64,000 nt of DNA from Melastoma dodecandrum. Its lineage: Eukaryota > Streptophyta > Magnoliopsida > Myrtales > Melastomataceae. The stretch's first letter is position 1. The number at the start of each line of letters is the position of its first letter. Positions 33,300-46,272 of the stretch are shown piece by piece. The notes beneath the pieces were generated by a model that saw nothing but the letters and a program-made list of their open reading frames with translations, was not told the DNA's origin and ran no database searches. Position numbers and translations under genes: made by a program. The stretch spans positions 434,001-498,000 of the forward strand of contig JARUPY010000350.1 of assembly GCA_029817715.1 (NCBI GenBank). The letters run 5' to 3'.

Positions 33300-35300
33300 C
33301 AATAGAAAGGGCAATCATATAATGTGTTTTCGGTGGGGGAATGAACATTCATTCCAAACATATAAGTGACATAGCCGATAAATTAGTCCTTTCACCTGCT
33401 AACTCAGTAAAGGAAGGCTCTCTAATTTCAATTTTCATATTGGGGGGAGAGTGCTTTATATTTTAAACTGGTCCAATGATTGCTACCAGAATGTCTACGT
33501 CTAACCGACTCGTCCAACGGTCCCCCTTTATTTATTTGTTTGGATTCCAGCTGTAAAATTCATTCGGCAACCTCTGCGGTCAGGACTCTCCTAAACGTGT
33601 GGCCCGTCCTGAGTTGCAGGAGCACGTGATTGTAATATTTCATATCGCAACAAAACGTGAGATAATCAACCACCGAAGCTTTCATGGTTAACAACACGAG
33701 TAACTATCATAGGATGACAAAAGGTAAAACTTTGCCCGCATGATCATTTATATCTCTGGCCATAGATGCTGTCGTCTGGGAGTGATCGATCATACCTCAA
33801 AGAACCCCGGGTGGAAACGACGGTGGTAAAGGTTTGAAAGAGGCAATTGCCAACAACAAACCAAGGGGAGGGTTTGAAAACAATATAATGAAGAAAATGA
33901 CATGGGCACTTCCGTATATCTATCTATCTCGACGAGGGCGTTCTTTTTTTTTTTTTTTTTTAGCTGTGTAGGAGGTGTGGGTAAGTACCGAATGTATGTT
34001 TGGGCGACTCCCACTAAAATTTATCGTGGTCCAACACAGAGGTTCTCCATCTTACGGGGAGAACTTTTACTTCCCCAGTGTGCAAAATAGCCAATAATAA
34101 TTGACCGTACGGAATATAATTTTAATAACTATTTAAAGAAAAACTAATTATGAGACATGTACTTAAAAAAGGGAAAAGACCGACATGTTCAAGGGGCCAA
34201 CAAAATTCGAAGGCGATGGGGACAAGGGGCCAACAAATGAGGGAAATTATTTTAGGGCGGGGCAAGACAAGACATTACCGACATTCTTACCCTTAGGTTA
34301 GCCGCGGCAGGGATGGGACATTATGTTTTCCTGCCCTGTCTCCAGTAATATAATATAAAATTAGATTTTTAAATTTTATTTCTGAGTGTTTATAAAGCCT
34401 GTGAGACAGGGCAGAATACTTTAAGTCGATACGGGGGAGACTTGGGGCAGAGCGAGCAGAGTTGATGGACTATGAAGGGACGGACATGTGATTTTTAAGA
34501 GGCTTCCCTTTCTCAATCATTGTTAGTTGTGTGGTGTATTCGGGACATTTTTTATTTACATGTACGGATCGGAAAGCTGAAAAAAATACTGCTTGGTTCA
34601 TTTTCTTTTTGTGTTTCTATCAATTTAAAAAAAAAAAAAGGTTTTGTGCTTTCAGGGAGCCATTGTTTCCGGACCTAAACAAAAAATTTTGAAGATAATA
34701 TTATGGAATGAAGTTTTCTACCTTTTTTTTATTTTGTTTCCCTCCTATTCCGCGTGAAAACAAAACACAGGCCTCAGTTTTCGTATATACCAAACGTATT
34801 TGGCCTGTCAAGTCGATTTCCGAATCCAATAAAATGTAGAACTAAAAAGTATATTTTGTTTAACTTTTCTACTTAGAAAAAGTTAAATAATATAACTGTT
34901 GTTACTTTTTCGAATTGTTATCCGTGTGGGTTTCGGGTTCCTAATGTTTCTAGATCTAACCTTAGAACTCATAAGCGTGTACCATCGGCTACGTAAATTA
35001 GAACCCTCCCCGTTCTGGTAATGAAGCGCATGGAAGGGCCCTTGACACCGAGCCAGAGGTGCTTTTTATCTCTCAAGATTTTTGGACCACAACCAATTGA
35101 AAAGGATAGAAATTGTTTTTTATATATTATTTAACATCTGAATATATATATAAAAGCTACTACTAAATTATAATCACTCATATTACATACAATCAATACA
35201 TTTTTCTATAATTACATATACAATCAATTTTATATATTACGAAATCAATCACAATCAATTTCATATATTACAAAATCAATCAATCACTCAATATCATAAA
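33300..35300. other. Intergenic DNA without a supported gene
   Basis: Contains a poly-T run at about 33943-33961 and AT-rich stretches. A GGGGCAAGACAAGACA / CCTGCCCTGTCTCC region (about 34255-34350) recalls degenerate hAT ends but is too weak to call. Confidence 0.4.
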
Positions 35301-35329
35301 TTATTCTCATCAATTATTTTTAATTTCTT

Positions 35330-38300
35330 TCATATCCCCTCAAGTTGTGCATGTAAATCTAACAAGCCTAATTTCGATGTTATCTAATTAAAAGAATCAT
35401 TTCCAAGTGTTTTAGTAAAAATATCGACTAATTGTTTAAATTAATATATTTTGTGGAAACTACACCTCATTGTATTTTTTCTAGCACATGATTACAATCA
35501 ATTTCGATGTGCGTTGTTCGTGTGAGAAATTCACACAATCACAGAAATAACAAACAAAGAAAACAGCGGAAGACTAGATCGGTTACGCGGGTTTACGGTC
35601 ACCGAGAAAGATCAAGGGAAAAGAAAACGTACCCGTATTCGCCACGTTCGCCATACCGTAAACCTGATGATTGTAGCCTGGCGGCGTAGATCTTCTTCCC
35701 CTTTTCCTTCCCGTACGGCTGCTCTCGATGGAGGAGGCCAAATGAAACAAACTAACGATCTATATTTTCTGTCAGGGCGATTAACCCAGATATAAGGAAA
35801 ACTTAAAGGATTTCCTTTATGAAATGTCAGTTTTGCCCCTTAGTTAAATAATTGTTTGAAGGACAGGGGAAGGGACCTATCCGTAATATACCGTAGCCTA
35901 TGTCCTATCCATCAATGGACTATAGGTTATAAAATAGTCTACACCCAACCGTAAGCCACATTAGATAAACGAGATGCGCATATCCCAATGACTTAAGCGA
36001 TTTAGTGGGATTTCATGCATTGTCTTTATGTCACAACCTGTTTTATAAAATATAGTTTTATAAAGTAAAATAAAATAAATAAGAATAAATAAAAGAAAAT
36101 TAAAATTAAACAATTAATGGAAGCCCAAAATCAGAAATTTCTAACAGGTCGTTCATGAAAAATAGGATTTGCAGCAATGTGCAATGCCATTTGATTATCT
36201 ATCACAAAATAAATGAGTCGATTCAGTAATATGAACCTAAAAATCTTTTAATAATGATATAAGACATTGAATATCGCTACATGTGATAGACATGATACGA
36301 TACTCAGCTTTGCTCAGTGAATTAGAAATTGTATGTTGGTTCTTACTTCTTCAAAAAAAATGAGACTGTACAAGAAAAATAAAATTACTTGTTATATGAC
36401 GAGAATCTAGACATGATGCCCAATCAGAGTCACAAAATGTTTTGAGTTTTAAATTTCTATTGCAAGGGAAAAAGAACCCTCGACCAAGATTATTTGATAT
36501 ATCGTAATATTCAATATCCAATATTAAGACGTTTTTTCGATGATTTGCTAGAAATTGACGTAGTAAATTAACTAATAGGTGCACAATCATTATTGGATTA
36601 TTTTAAATTAAGTTCCACACGTTGGATCCAAAAATATTTTAAAATGTTTAGAGCATATTGACATTGGGAAAGATACATTCTATTATTATTTCTTGATATT
36701 TTTTTACCTATGAAAATATTTTAGATTGTCAAGATATGTCATTACCAATTATTATGATAATTTCTCGATAAATGATATGTCATTATCAATTATTATGATA
36801 TCATCTACGCAAGCCCGCATCGCAACGTTAACATCAGTTTTTATATATAATAAAGAATAGTCTGAAAGAAAATGTTCAAAACCATATTTAATTAACATCT
36901 GTAGCAAATTTTCAAAACGTGAGGCTTGATTTAAGCCATAAATAGATTTTTTAAGCTTACAAACCATGCTAGGTTTAACCGGGAGGTAATTTCATATAAA
37001 CATCTTCATGTGGGTTTCTATGAAGAAATGCATTGTTTGCCTCTAGTTGGATAAATAACACTTTGGTATAGTAGATATTGCTAACAATGTCCTTACAGTT
37101 ATCATTTTTACTATCGGAGTAAAAGTTTTAGTAGTTTATACCTTTATTGTCGTGAATAACATTTAGCAATTAAACGTGATTTATACCTTTTCACTGTACC
37201 ATCTTATCTAAATTTAACTTTTTACCCATTTTCATTCGATGGGTTTAATATTCGAAGGTTGTTGGACAAGTGTCCATGTATTAATAAACTCTAAGCCATG
37301 AATTTCATTTTTGGTATTTTATAACTTAACTATTGCATGATGGCTTTAACAAGGAAACAAAATCCCCGTGAATTAAAATTGTCATAATTAACATTCGTGC
37401 TAATCGAACAAAAAAGTATTTATTTTTTCTTTGAGATCTTCATAATTCAGTTTGTACTGAAGATGACTCATGATCATTATTTTCGTTTCCAACATTGGTA
37501 ATCAATATTTGGACAATTATTTTCCTTACCACCTGCACCAACCCCATACCACTTCAAAATTCTTGGATATATCATGAATAGGCATCGAAATTACGACATC
37601 TTTACAGGAAACACTTTCATCTATTTCTATTTTTGTAAAATACAACATCCCTTACAAATTATTTTCGTAAAATACAATGTCTCTTATATTTTTTATTTTT
37701 TTAGTAAATAAATTATATATTTTATACCCTTTATGATTTTATGCATATCCTAAAAATATGCTAGGATGGGATCGAAAATCAAATTTTGTTTTATTTGGCA
37801 TTGTTGGTTGAATAACATAAACAACCAAGTACCCGATGTTTCCTTTCTACGACCCATTCTGTTGTAGTGTGTGCACACAAGAAAATCTTTGTATAATTCA
37901 ATTCTCACAGGAGTAATTTTGAATTTTTTTTGAGGTAAACTCAACTCTATTATCTTATTGGATTGCTTTTATATTCTTACAAAACTGAGTTTTTATAAAG
38001 TCAACAAAAGTTTTGATAATTAATATTGTTTGTGATTTAAAATTCATCAAGAATTTTCATGTATATCGGCTTTTATCATCAACGAGTGAGAAAATATATT
38101 TCTCTATTTATGTTAGGGATTATCAATACATAATAAATTAAGATTTTCAAGACTAGTAATAGAATTCCTTGAAAAATTAATTACAAAAGAAAACATTCGA
38201 AAAATTAACATTTGAAAAATTAACATTGAAAATCGAATAATTAAAAGATAATAATCTTTCATTAGAAGCATGCCCAAGTCGCTGATATCAAATAACATAT

Positions 38301-39110
38301 GATTACATATTTTGATTAGGAAAGAAACGAATGCTCTGACGTGGGATGGAGAAATAAAGTTTTTTATTTTGCTTCCCCTGCCAATCACCTTGTTCGTCGA
38401 AAGTTCCTAAAATTTACAAATATCATGGGTAAAGTAAAAAACCCAATTTAAATATTTCATTAATTTTTCAACATAAATAAGATTAAAATTATAATCATCT
38501 ATCATGATCACATCATTTAAAAAATAGTTTATGTACAATTTATATGTCCCATGTTTATAAACTAATGAAATATTTCCATTTAATATATAAACTCTTTTAG
38601 ATGTATCAAAAACTTTATTTCTTTTAAATTCTTATTTGATGATGACATATGGTTAGATGCACCGGTATTGATGATCCGTTCATTACTATGAGATATGCTT
38701 GTTAATGAATATTAAAACCCACCGGTGAGATTTGCAAAATCATTATCTATTTGAATGATTTGGAGGATTTTGCTCATAATGTTCCTTAGTGAAATGTGGA
38801 GCGCGGGAATTGGGGGCATCGGAAAACTCATTTGATCCTCCATTAACCACCATAGTGACAAAGTTGTTTGGGTTAACTGTGTGTGCACTTCTCGGAGGGC
38901 GAAAAACTGATTTTGTTTCGCAAAGATGATGTCTCAAGTATATCCACTCAAGAATAGCATCTATCTCTAGTATGTCTCTGTTTTCTTTTTTCTTTGTTTC
39001 TGTAATTAGACTATTTTTTTCTCTATCTGCAATTACAGTTGAATTATCTGAAACACTCATTATAGGTACAGAAACTTCACGTTGTTTTTTTTTCTGGAAG
39101 GAGCATATTA
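35330..39110 (-). mobile_element. Decayed Ty1/Copia retrotransposon, interrupted by a solo LTR
   Basis: Minus-strand relic with domains in Copia order from right to left. First comes a gag-like segment (38743-39060, with VFRPPRSAHTVNP). An integrase end follows (about 37750-37944, where another frame gives a CVHTLQQNGS motif). Next are reverse transcriptase (36752-36967, KLKKSIYGLNQASR and CVDDIIII) and RNase H (36351-36590, FCDSDWASCLDSR). Last is the terminal DIFTK...DLHAQLEG-type segment near 35330-35420. Many stops and frameshifts make it non-functional. The RNase H end is split by the solo LTR at 35515-36146. Flanking LTRs are not clear. Confidence 0.8.
35515..36146. mobile_element. Solo LTR nested in the Copia RNase H
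   Basis: A 632-bp segment starting TGTTCG and ending CTAACA (TG...CA). It cuts the conserved Copia motif [21 protein letters not shown]: the part up to the NPIFHER region lies right of 36146 and the HIEIDC part left of 35515. No internal coding region is present. The 5-bp flanks no longer match clearly. Confidence 0.65.
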
Positions 39111-39659
39111 TATGTCTTATTTAGATTAGGCAATGGATTTTGAAAAGGAATCTACCCTCTCATATTACATGATGAATTGGAAAACCTTTTTGCTTTAATA
39201 ATAATAAGTGAGGGCTTTGTTTGCGCCACATCTAGGAGTGAGCATTCTAACTAGACTCAGTAATTCGAGTCCTTTCACCCCATTCGGAACTTCCAAATTT
39301 ATTTTAACTCCGAGTCCGACTCCAATAGTAGATAAGTTCGAATTCCCGAGTTAAAAAATAATTCAGACATGGAATTCGGATAATCCGAATTTTTCGAATT
39401 TAAAGCCTAAAAAAGTTAGTCCAAAATATTTCGAGCCCAATGCTTCAAAAGCTAGTCTAAAATTGCAAATGCCACATAAGAGTAATAGCAATCCCCTCAT
39501 GATAAAAGGGTCACAACTAGGGTGAGCAAAATATCTGAAATCTTAAATACGAGTTCGAAATCTGATAAAAAAAGAAGAATTGGACATGCTTGAAAACGTC
39601 TTGTATAAGATTTCATTCTTGGATTCTTCATTCTTCATATCCATTTTCTCAAAATCTAC

Positions 39660-41802
39660 AATTCAAATTTAGTAATGTTAATACACCAAAACAATACCAA
39701 AGCTTTAACTTTTGACATAACAAATATAACAAAAAATATCAACATTCCCATCTTCAAGTTGCTAAATATTTCTTGTATCTTCTCCAATACTAATAGGTGA
39801 ATAAGAATCTCGAAGCCAATCTTGAGTGCATAAAAGAGATTCAACCATTTTAGGAGATAATGAACTTCGAAATGAATCAAGCACTCGACCTTTAATAGTA
39901 AATGAAAACTTTGAAACATCAGTAGATATTGGAACTGATAAAATATCTCGAGCCATTCGGCTGAGAATGGGAAGTGATAACTCAACACTTTCCACCGTGC
40001 TAAAATGTCAAATGAATCGGTATCGTCCTCTAAATCCTCAGCCAAATACTTATTCAACATTGACTTGTTACTTTCACCATCTATTCGTTCTGCCATCTTA
40101 AAGCGATATCTTCTTCGTTTTATCATGTTCTCATCAGAGTCATCATCATCATCATCAACAACAACATCATCAGCTAGTTAACTATTAGCTACTCATGATG
40201 TCTGACTTGAGAATGAGATGATGCAAACATGCATTTGCAGTAATTGTACAGTTCATAATGTGCACTCCTCACATTTTCAAATAGTTGCTCACCATTTTTA
40301 GTTTCATACATGTCTATCAAAGTAAATCTCAAAAACTTCAACTTTTGTCTCGGGTCAATAACTACAACAAAGTATAACAACATGTTCATTTTTCCAAAAG
40401 CATCCAATATTTGTCATATTTTGCTGCCATTTGTGATGCCACCATAGGCAAATCTATATCACTGCTCTCTTTCCATCTTCTAAAAAGAGCATAAAGATTT
40501 TCAATATCATGAAAGATTGAATGAGCACTCAGGCTTAGATCCAGATACCTTCAAAGTCAAGTTGTAAAATCTCCTCAAAATGTTTACCAACCTTTTCACA
40601 ATCTCATAATCCTCATGAGTAAGCAACACTTCTCTTCCATGATAATATTTAAGATCAAACTTCATCAAATGATCCAATTGCTCATATCACACAAAAGCCT
40701 TTTATAACTTTTGAGCTCCATCCAAAATCTTGTAAGTAGAATTCCATCTAGTGGGTACATCCAAACTCAGCCAACCTTTGTAAGACAGATCATCCATACT
40801 CACAGCTTTTTTGAATAAAGCATACCACTCACATGAATTTTTTATGGATTTCATAAAAACTCGAATTCTTCTAATGGCATCAAACACGTCATTCTTACTC
40901 ATGCCATCGGTATCAATAAGGTTTAATATGTGAGTGACACACCTAATGTGAGTGTACTTCCCTTCTAAAATAAGCTTGCTTTTATGCTTATCTCTCAAAT
41001 AATTCACAACAACTTCATTGGCACTTACATTATCTATCGTCACTACAAACAAATTATCAATCTCCCAATCACGAAAACACATTTTCAATGCCACCCCAAT
41101 ATCGTTTCCTTTATGAAAAAAAAATAGGAACAAAGCTCAACAACTTTTATTGGAGATTCCAGTCCTCATCAATAAAATGAATTGTCACGCACATGTTGTT
41201 CATCTTGAAATAGATGTCCAAGTATCAATAGTGATGAGAACCCTTTTGAGAAGACTTTCTAAATATGCTTGCAACTTAACTTCTTGTTGGTAAACATTTG
41301 AAAACAATCTCGTTGAATGGTCCAACAAGATGAAATGCGAAACTTCGGACATGCAACTTCTATGAACGATTTAAACCCTAAACCCATGACAAACTTGAAC
41401 GGTAATTCATCCAATATTATCATCTTTGCCAAAGCTTTTCTTACGGCCTCATAATCAAACTTATATGTGCCTAAAAATTTCTCACTAGTTGTAAAGCTCA
41501 AACGAACCAATTCTAGTTGCTTACCATCCGAAGAAGCTCTCCCTCAACAACTAGTTAAATGATTTCTCAAAGTGGCAGTTCCATTTTGGGACCTTACTCG
41601 AATTTCCTTATGACAATTGTGACATCTTGCCATGACTTGATCATCTTTAAAATATCCGTCGACATGCTTCAGTGCACTGATCTTACCTGAATTAAGTTTC
41701 TTTTCTTTGTAGGAGAAGAACTCCCCGAAGTAATCGATTCAATAAGAGTGCTAACCAAGTCTGCATCATTTTGTGAAGAAACATTTGCTCTCTCCATAGC
41801 AA
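39660..41802 (-). pseudogene. hAT transposase relic (BED finger, RNase-H-like, dimerisation domain)
   Basis: Reading leftward from an ATG near 41800 (MERANVSSQNDADLV). A BED-like finger (CHNCHKEI...HLTSC) lies at about 41550-41650. A central segment follows (41259-41510), then an RNase-H-like core with VTIDNVSANE, HIRCVTHILNL and LDVPTRWNSTY (40702-41133). A RAH/DPRQKL segment (40189-40407) comes next. The hAT C-terminal dimerisation motif (ESLLCTQDWLRDS) lies at 39762-39995. The segments lie in different frames with stops between them, so the transposase is dead. Confidence 0.85.
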
Positions 41803-42020
41803 AATCCTAAAATAGTAAGCGTTCGGACCGGCCTTCGATAACAATGTTCAGATCCTAAAATGTGGGGTGGGATAGAGCAGAGCTGACAAAATCAATTTTC
41901 ACAAAGCCAACCGTTGAAAACTTAGTCCAATGCACAACACTTCCTAAAAAGCTGAACAACTACAAACACCAAATCGAGATTCACTCAATCTCAAGGCCAC
42001 GTTGGAAGTATTTGGCACTA

Positions 42021-42899
42021 AGTGTTCGTGTCGGAAATGGATCACGTTGGAAGTATTTGGCACGAATGCTCACAGGGATTCGGATGTGGTCGCCAGTAAT
42101 GAAAACAGATGAATTGCATTAACAAATGATGTCGGACAATGTGTTACAAATAGATAAAAAAGCTTACAGCCATGAAAAACAAAAAGAGTGATGATGCGGA
42201 TGGTGGTGACGCCATACACTTGCTGCTGGCGCCTTGAGCTTACAGATTGTGGTGGAGTCTGGTCTTTGGTTATGTGTTGGATGAGGATGGACGAAGGTGA
42301 AGGTGGATTTGGAAACGGAAGGCCCTAGGAGAAACACCCTGGTGATGGAATGAAGACGGAATTGGGTACCGAGGGCCCTCGAGCAACACCCTGGTGATGG
42401 AATGAAGGCGAAATTGGGTACCAAGGGCCCTAAGAACAACACCCAGGTGGTGGAAAGGAGACCAAGAGGGACGAACTCACCCTGGTTGGGAACTAGACAC
42501 CGAAGGATTAAAAACCGAGAGCTGTAACAATCAATGCACTTTTTGGCCTTAGATGATTGTGTATCTTTGTTTAGAAAAGATCTTTCCCTTTTATACTGAA
42601 TCTAACTGCACTCAAAATGTGTGCCACGTTCCAGGTTTTTTCTCCACCAGAATATCATTTCAGATCGTGGTCTTCCCAACTAATTTCCCATAATCTTGAA
42701 TTGATTTGATCCTTGTAGACTTGGGCGTCGTCTATTAACTTGACCTCTTCTAGACTTGCCAGCTATTACTGCCCTTAGACTTATTTCCCACAGATTTGAT
42801 ATGGGCTCATATCCTCTGTTTACTTCTGCGGGCTAACATAATGTGTTTCCGTACGGGTCATAATTAAATTAGGCCCAAGATTTTCTGTCATGTCAACAT
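42021..42899 (-). repeat. Left LTR (3' LTR) of the element nested in hAT
   Basis: Starts TGTTCGTGTCGGAAATGG and ends GTCATGTCAACA. It matches 45227-46272, including the shared CACGTTGGAAGTATTTGGCA motif and repeated GGGCCCT...ACACCCTGGTGATGG units (about 42310-42450). A partial duplicate of the first about 30 nt precedes it at 41998. Confidence 0.7.
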
Positions 42900-43053
42900 A
42901 AGCCCCCTTTTTGCTGAGGTGACATATGTCCCTGATCACCTATCAGGTTTAAATTTCGACATGAAGCCTCAGACCCTTCACATCTCCCTTTGCCAAAGCT
43001 TTCCTCCTCCTATTTGCTTCTTGTCAAACCCTCGCTAGAGAAATCCCTCATTC

Positions 43054-45270
43054 ACCATGTCGGACTACGCTGCTTTTTAATGGCATAATCACTGTGCTGG
43101 TCCTCCAGGCATTTTCAAGACTGCAGATTCCGACGGCGAAGGCTTGACCTTGGGGCCCGTTCTTGCTCAGGCGCTTTTTCTGAAGCCTGTGCCAAACAAT
43201 TATCTTCAGACGACAAACACTATTCTTCTTTGTCAAGAAGGCTTTATCAAACCTCTAAACTGGGAAGGACGAAGCGGTTTCTTGTGTTTCCCCTCAGTTG
43301 ATAAGCCCATCATAGGTAAATGGTTTGCTTGTTGGCTTCAAAAGCTTGAGAACAAGCTGGAGGTTTGCGGCATCCGGGATTTCCTGTAGCTGCCTATTTC
43401 TACCAAGAAATGTGACCCCGAGGTATGTGCGAGTCTCTTTTCCTTTTGGAATACTCTCTGAACTGCTTCTTCTTTCCGGAAGGTCCCATATCTACTACCC
43501 TAGAGGACATAGTTTTGTTGACCAATTACTCTACGACTAGCAATCATGTCTGTCTTTACTCTTCTGATGGTAATCACAACCCTAGCGACATGATCCAGAT
43601 TCTAAGTATTATAGAGGCTCATTTGAAATTAGTCAAGGGGTCTGGCAACCTTGATGCTTGGGGTAGATAACAAGAGGTTGAGTTCTTCTGTGTTTGGCTA
43701 AGTAAGTATGTGTTCTGCTTCACTGGGAAGAGGGTCCTAAATTTATCTACGGCACTGCTAACTTTCTCAGTACAGCTGGAACTAAACTTGCCTTTGCTCC
43801 GTTTCTCATTGGTTTAATATATCAGAATTTGCGAGAGAATAGCATGTCTCCAGAGCCTTTCCCTAGATACCCTGCTGGTGGTCCTCTGTGGCTTGTTCAT
43901 CTATGGGCCTGTGTTTGGATGCCCATATTAACTGGCTTTAAGATGCCCTCCAGAGCTATTAGATTGATTGCTATGGCATCATATCCTGCGTTCCTGTTGT
44001 AGATCAACGGATGACTGGCTTAATGCTTCTGTGACGGGTCATATGCGCCATTTGACAGATCCTAGCATAAGGGACCGGCATAACTGGATTCCTTTTCCTT
44101 CTGGCTTCCCCATCCTAGCTCGTAAACAGAGACTTTCTTCGAAACCATATTGGGATGCCATTTTGACCAACAGGAACCTTGTATGCGCCCATCGCAGTGG
44201 CTTTTGTTATGAGGTCTACAATCGACAGCTTTGTGCGAGGGAGCTGGGGTTTATCCAGACTTCAGTTCCCTCTGCGGATTCCATTAACAGTCCCCTGAAT
44301 TCAAGAGTGAGTAGCATCCTATCAGATGACAACTTCCATGCTTCCCTGATTTTTATTTCAGAAAGGTCTACCCTTCGTCGCATGGAGTTTCCCTTGGAGT
44401 CTGCCCCAGCATACCACAGAGCTATTCTCGGTTCAATGGGCCATCGTATACCATGACCTTCGTGCACAAATGCTTTTTCTGGACAACTTCAAAGAACGAG
44501 ATCTTCACTTTTCACTGGAAATGATGCTAAAGACTGGTAAAAAACCCACAAGTATTTTTTTTTCTCTTGCTTACACTCTTGTTCATCCAATAATTCCCTA
44601 TTTGTAATTCTATGTCCGGCTTTTGATATTGATTCTGAGGCTTCTTCTCTTGAGCGTAGACCCCTTCCTGCTGGCCGCATGACTTGGTCCCGCCAAAAGG
44701 GGTTAGCGAAGTCTGCTAAGGGTAAGCAAATCAAAAAAGAGAAAGAGCCGAAGCCAACCAAGAAGAAGAAGAAGGTCTCGAAGAAGAGAGCTCCCCCGTC
44801 GTCAGATGAAGTGCACTCCAATTCTGAGTACATAGAGTCCTTCTCAGTTGCTTTGAATAAACAAAGTAGGCTTATTCCTCCCACTGTCCCCCCCGGATTT
44901 CTGATATCCCGACTTCATCAGCTCCTCCACCAGAGCTCTCCCCCAAAGACACTGGTGTCTCCATGGAAACGTCACCTCCAGAGGATCTACCCCTTAAATT
45001 CTTCTAAAGACTCTCTGAATAATTCCTAATAACTTTTAATCCCAGGAAGACAAGAGACAAGATTCAAAGTCAGATCCTTCTGAATTTTTGACTGAGGAAG
45101 CTAAGGACCCCCGGCAAATTTTGAGATAAATCACGTGAGTATTTTCTTTCTTCTAAATTTCCTGTGTCTACTACTTGCTGATTGGCATTTTGTAGGGACC
45201 AAACCTTCTGTGGTCGCCAAAAACGTGTTCGCGTCGGAAACGGATCACGTTGGAAATATTTGGCACGAAC
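43054..45270 (+). pseudogene. Plant mobile domain (PMD, aminotransferase-like) gene relic, antisense to the LTR element
   Basis: Plus-strand coding pieces resemble the plant mobile domain found in MAIN/MAIL-type proteins and in transposon-captured genes. They are: VPNNYLQTTNTILLCQEGFI (43144-43389), FFFPEGPISTTLEDIVLLTN (43425-43670), EVEFFCVWLSKYVF near 43680, GGPLWLVHLWACVWMP near 43875, and a long piece ending QLCARELGFIQTSVPSAD... (43968-44456), then a Lys-rich tail (44679-45029). Reading frames shift between pieces. A GTGAGT...TTTTGTAG pair (about 45135-45196) looks like a plus-strand intron. An early TAA follows the likely first ATG (about 43057). It is probably a pseudogene; function in the element is unknown. 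Confidence 0.6.
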
Positions 45271-46272
45271 GCTCACAGGGATTCGGATGTGAACGCCAGC
45301 AATAAAAACAGATGAATTGTATTAACAAACAATGTCGAACAATGTCTTACAAACAGATGAAAAAAATTACAGCCATGAAAAACAAAAAGAGTGATGATGC
45401 GGATGGTGGTGATGCCGTAGACTTGCTGCTTGCGCCTGGAGCCTACGGATTGTGGCGGTGGAATCTGGTCTTGGGTAATGTGTTGGACGGGGATGGACGA
45501 AGGTGAAGGTGGATTTGGAAACCAAGGGGCCATAGGAGCAACACCCTGGTGAAGGAATGAAGGCGGAATTAGGTACTAAGGGCCCTACGAGCAACACCCT
45601 AGTGATGGAGTGAAGGCGGAATTAGGTACCAAGGGCCCTACGAGCAACACCCTGGTGATGGAGTGAAGGCGGAATTGGGTATCATGGGCCCTACGAGAAA
45701 CATCCTGGAGGTAGAAAGGAGACCAAGGGCCCTACAAGCTCACCCTGGTTGGGAACTGGATGTCGGAGGACTGAAAACCGAGAGCTGTAACAATCAATAC
45801 ACTTTTCGGTCTTAGATGATTGTGTGTTCTTGTTTTAGAGAATCTTACTTCCTTTTATATTAAATTTGATATCTGGAGACATGGATCACCTTTCCCTGAT
45901 TTTTTTCCACCTGAAGAACATCTCAAATCATAGGAACGTGGTCTCCCTAACCGATTTCCTAAAATATCGGAATCAAGTTCTTTTATGCTCTTCGTAGACT
46001 TTGACGCTGATGGTTTCGCCTTCGTAGACTTAGTTCTTTCCCTGGCGGCTCGCATAACGATGGGCTTGCAAATACTCTTATATACCCCAAAACTTATGGG
46101 CTTTCCGTAAAATGGGTTCAAAATTTCTGTCATTATCTTGGTAGACTTGCTGTGGGTCAGGGAAATTACTTTGTGTGTTTCTCAAAAAAATGGGCCTGGA
46201 TTTATGAGCTTATCATAATTAGGCTCAATAATTATGCACTAAGCTCTGAGCTAATTACCTGGTCATTGCACA
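45227..46272 (-). repeat. Right LTR (5' LTR) of the element nested in hAT
   Basis: Starts TGTTCGCGTCGGAAACGG and ends near CATTGCACA. It is longer than the left LTR because it has an additional unit of the GGGCCCTACGAG...ACACCCTGGTGATGG repeat (about 45530-45720) and an extended right end. Confidence 0.65.

Larger units (their letters stand above)
42021..46272 (-). mobile_element. LTR element without recognised pol, nested in hAT
   Basis: Two direct LTRs: 42021-42899 and 45227-46272. Orientation is minus: next to the right LTR, at 45225-45205, the minus strand reads TTTTTGGCGACCACAG, a primer-binding-site-like sequence. Next to the left LTR the minus strand reads AAAAAGGGGGCTTA, a polypurine tract. 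The LTRs are clearly homologous but diverged and of unequal length, so the insertion is old. I find no gag, protease, RT or integrase motif; the interior holds a plant-mobile-domain gene on the opposite strand. The right LTR is also followed by a purine tract on its outer side (GTTGGGGGAGA), hinting at a former tandem. Confidence 0.65.

Noticed and set aside
32629..33369. 246-codon plus-strand ORF over the BAHD gene
   Set aside because: Gly/Glu/Arg-rich antisense of a GC-rich coding exon; the minus frame has both BAHD signatures.
34200..34460. GC-rich GGGGCAAGACAAGACA / CCTGCCCTGTCTCC region as hAT remnant
   Set aside because: Too degenerate, with no terminal repeats that I could pair.
39228..39517. 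Possible second hAT end (AGGAGTGAGCATTC) left of the hAT element
   Set aside because: Only a short partial match to the hAT terminus and no partner end found.
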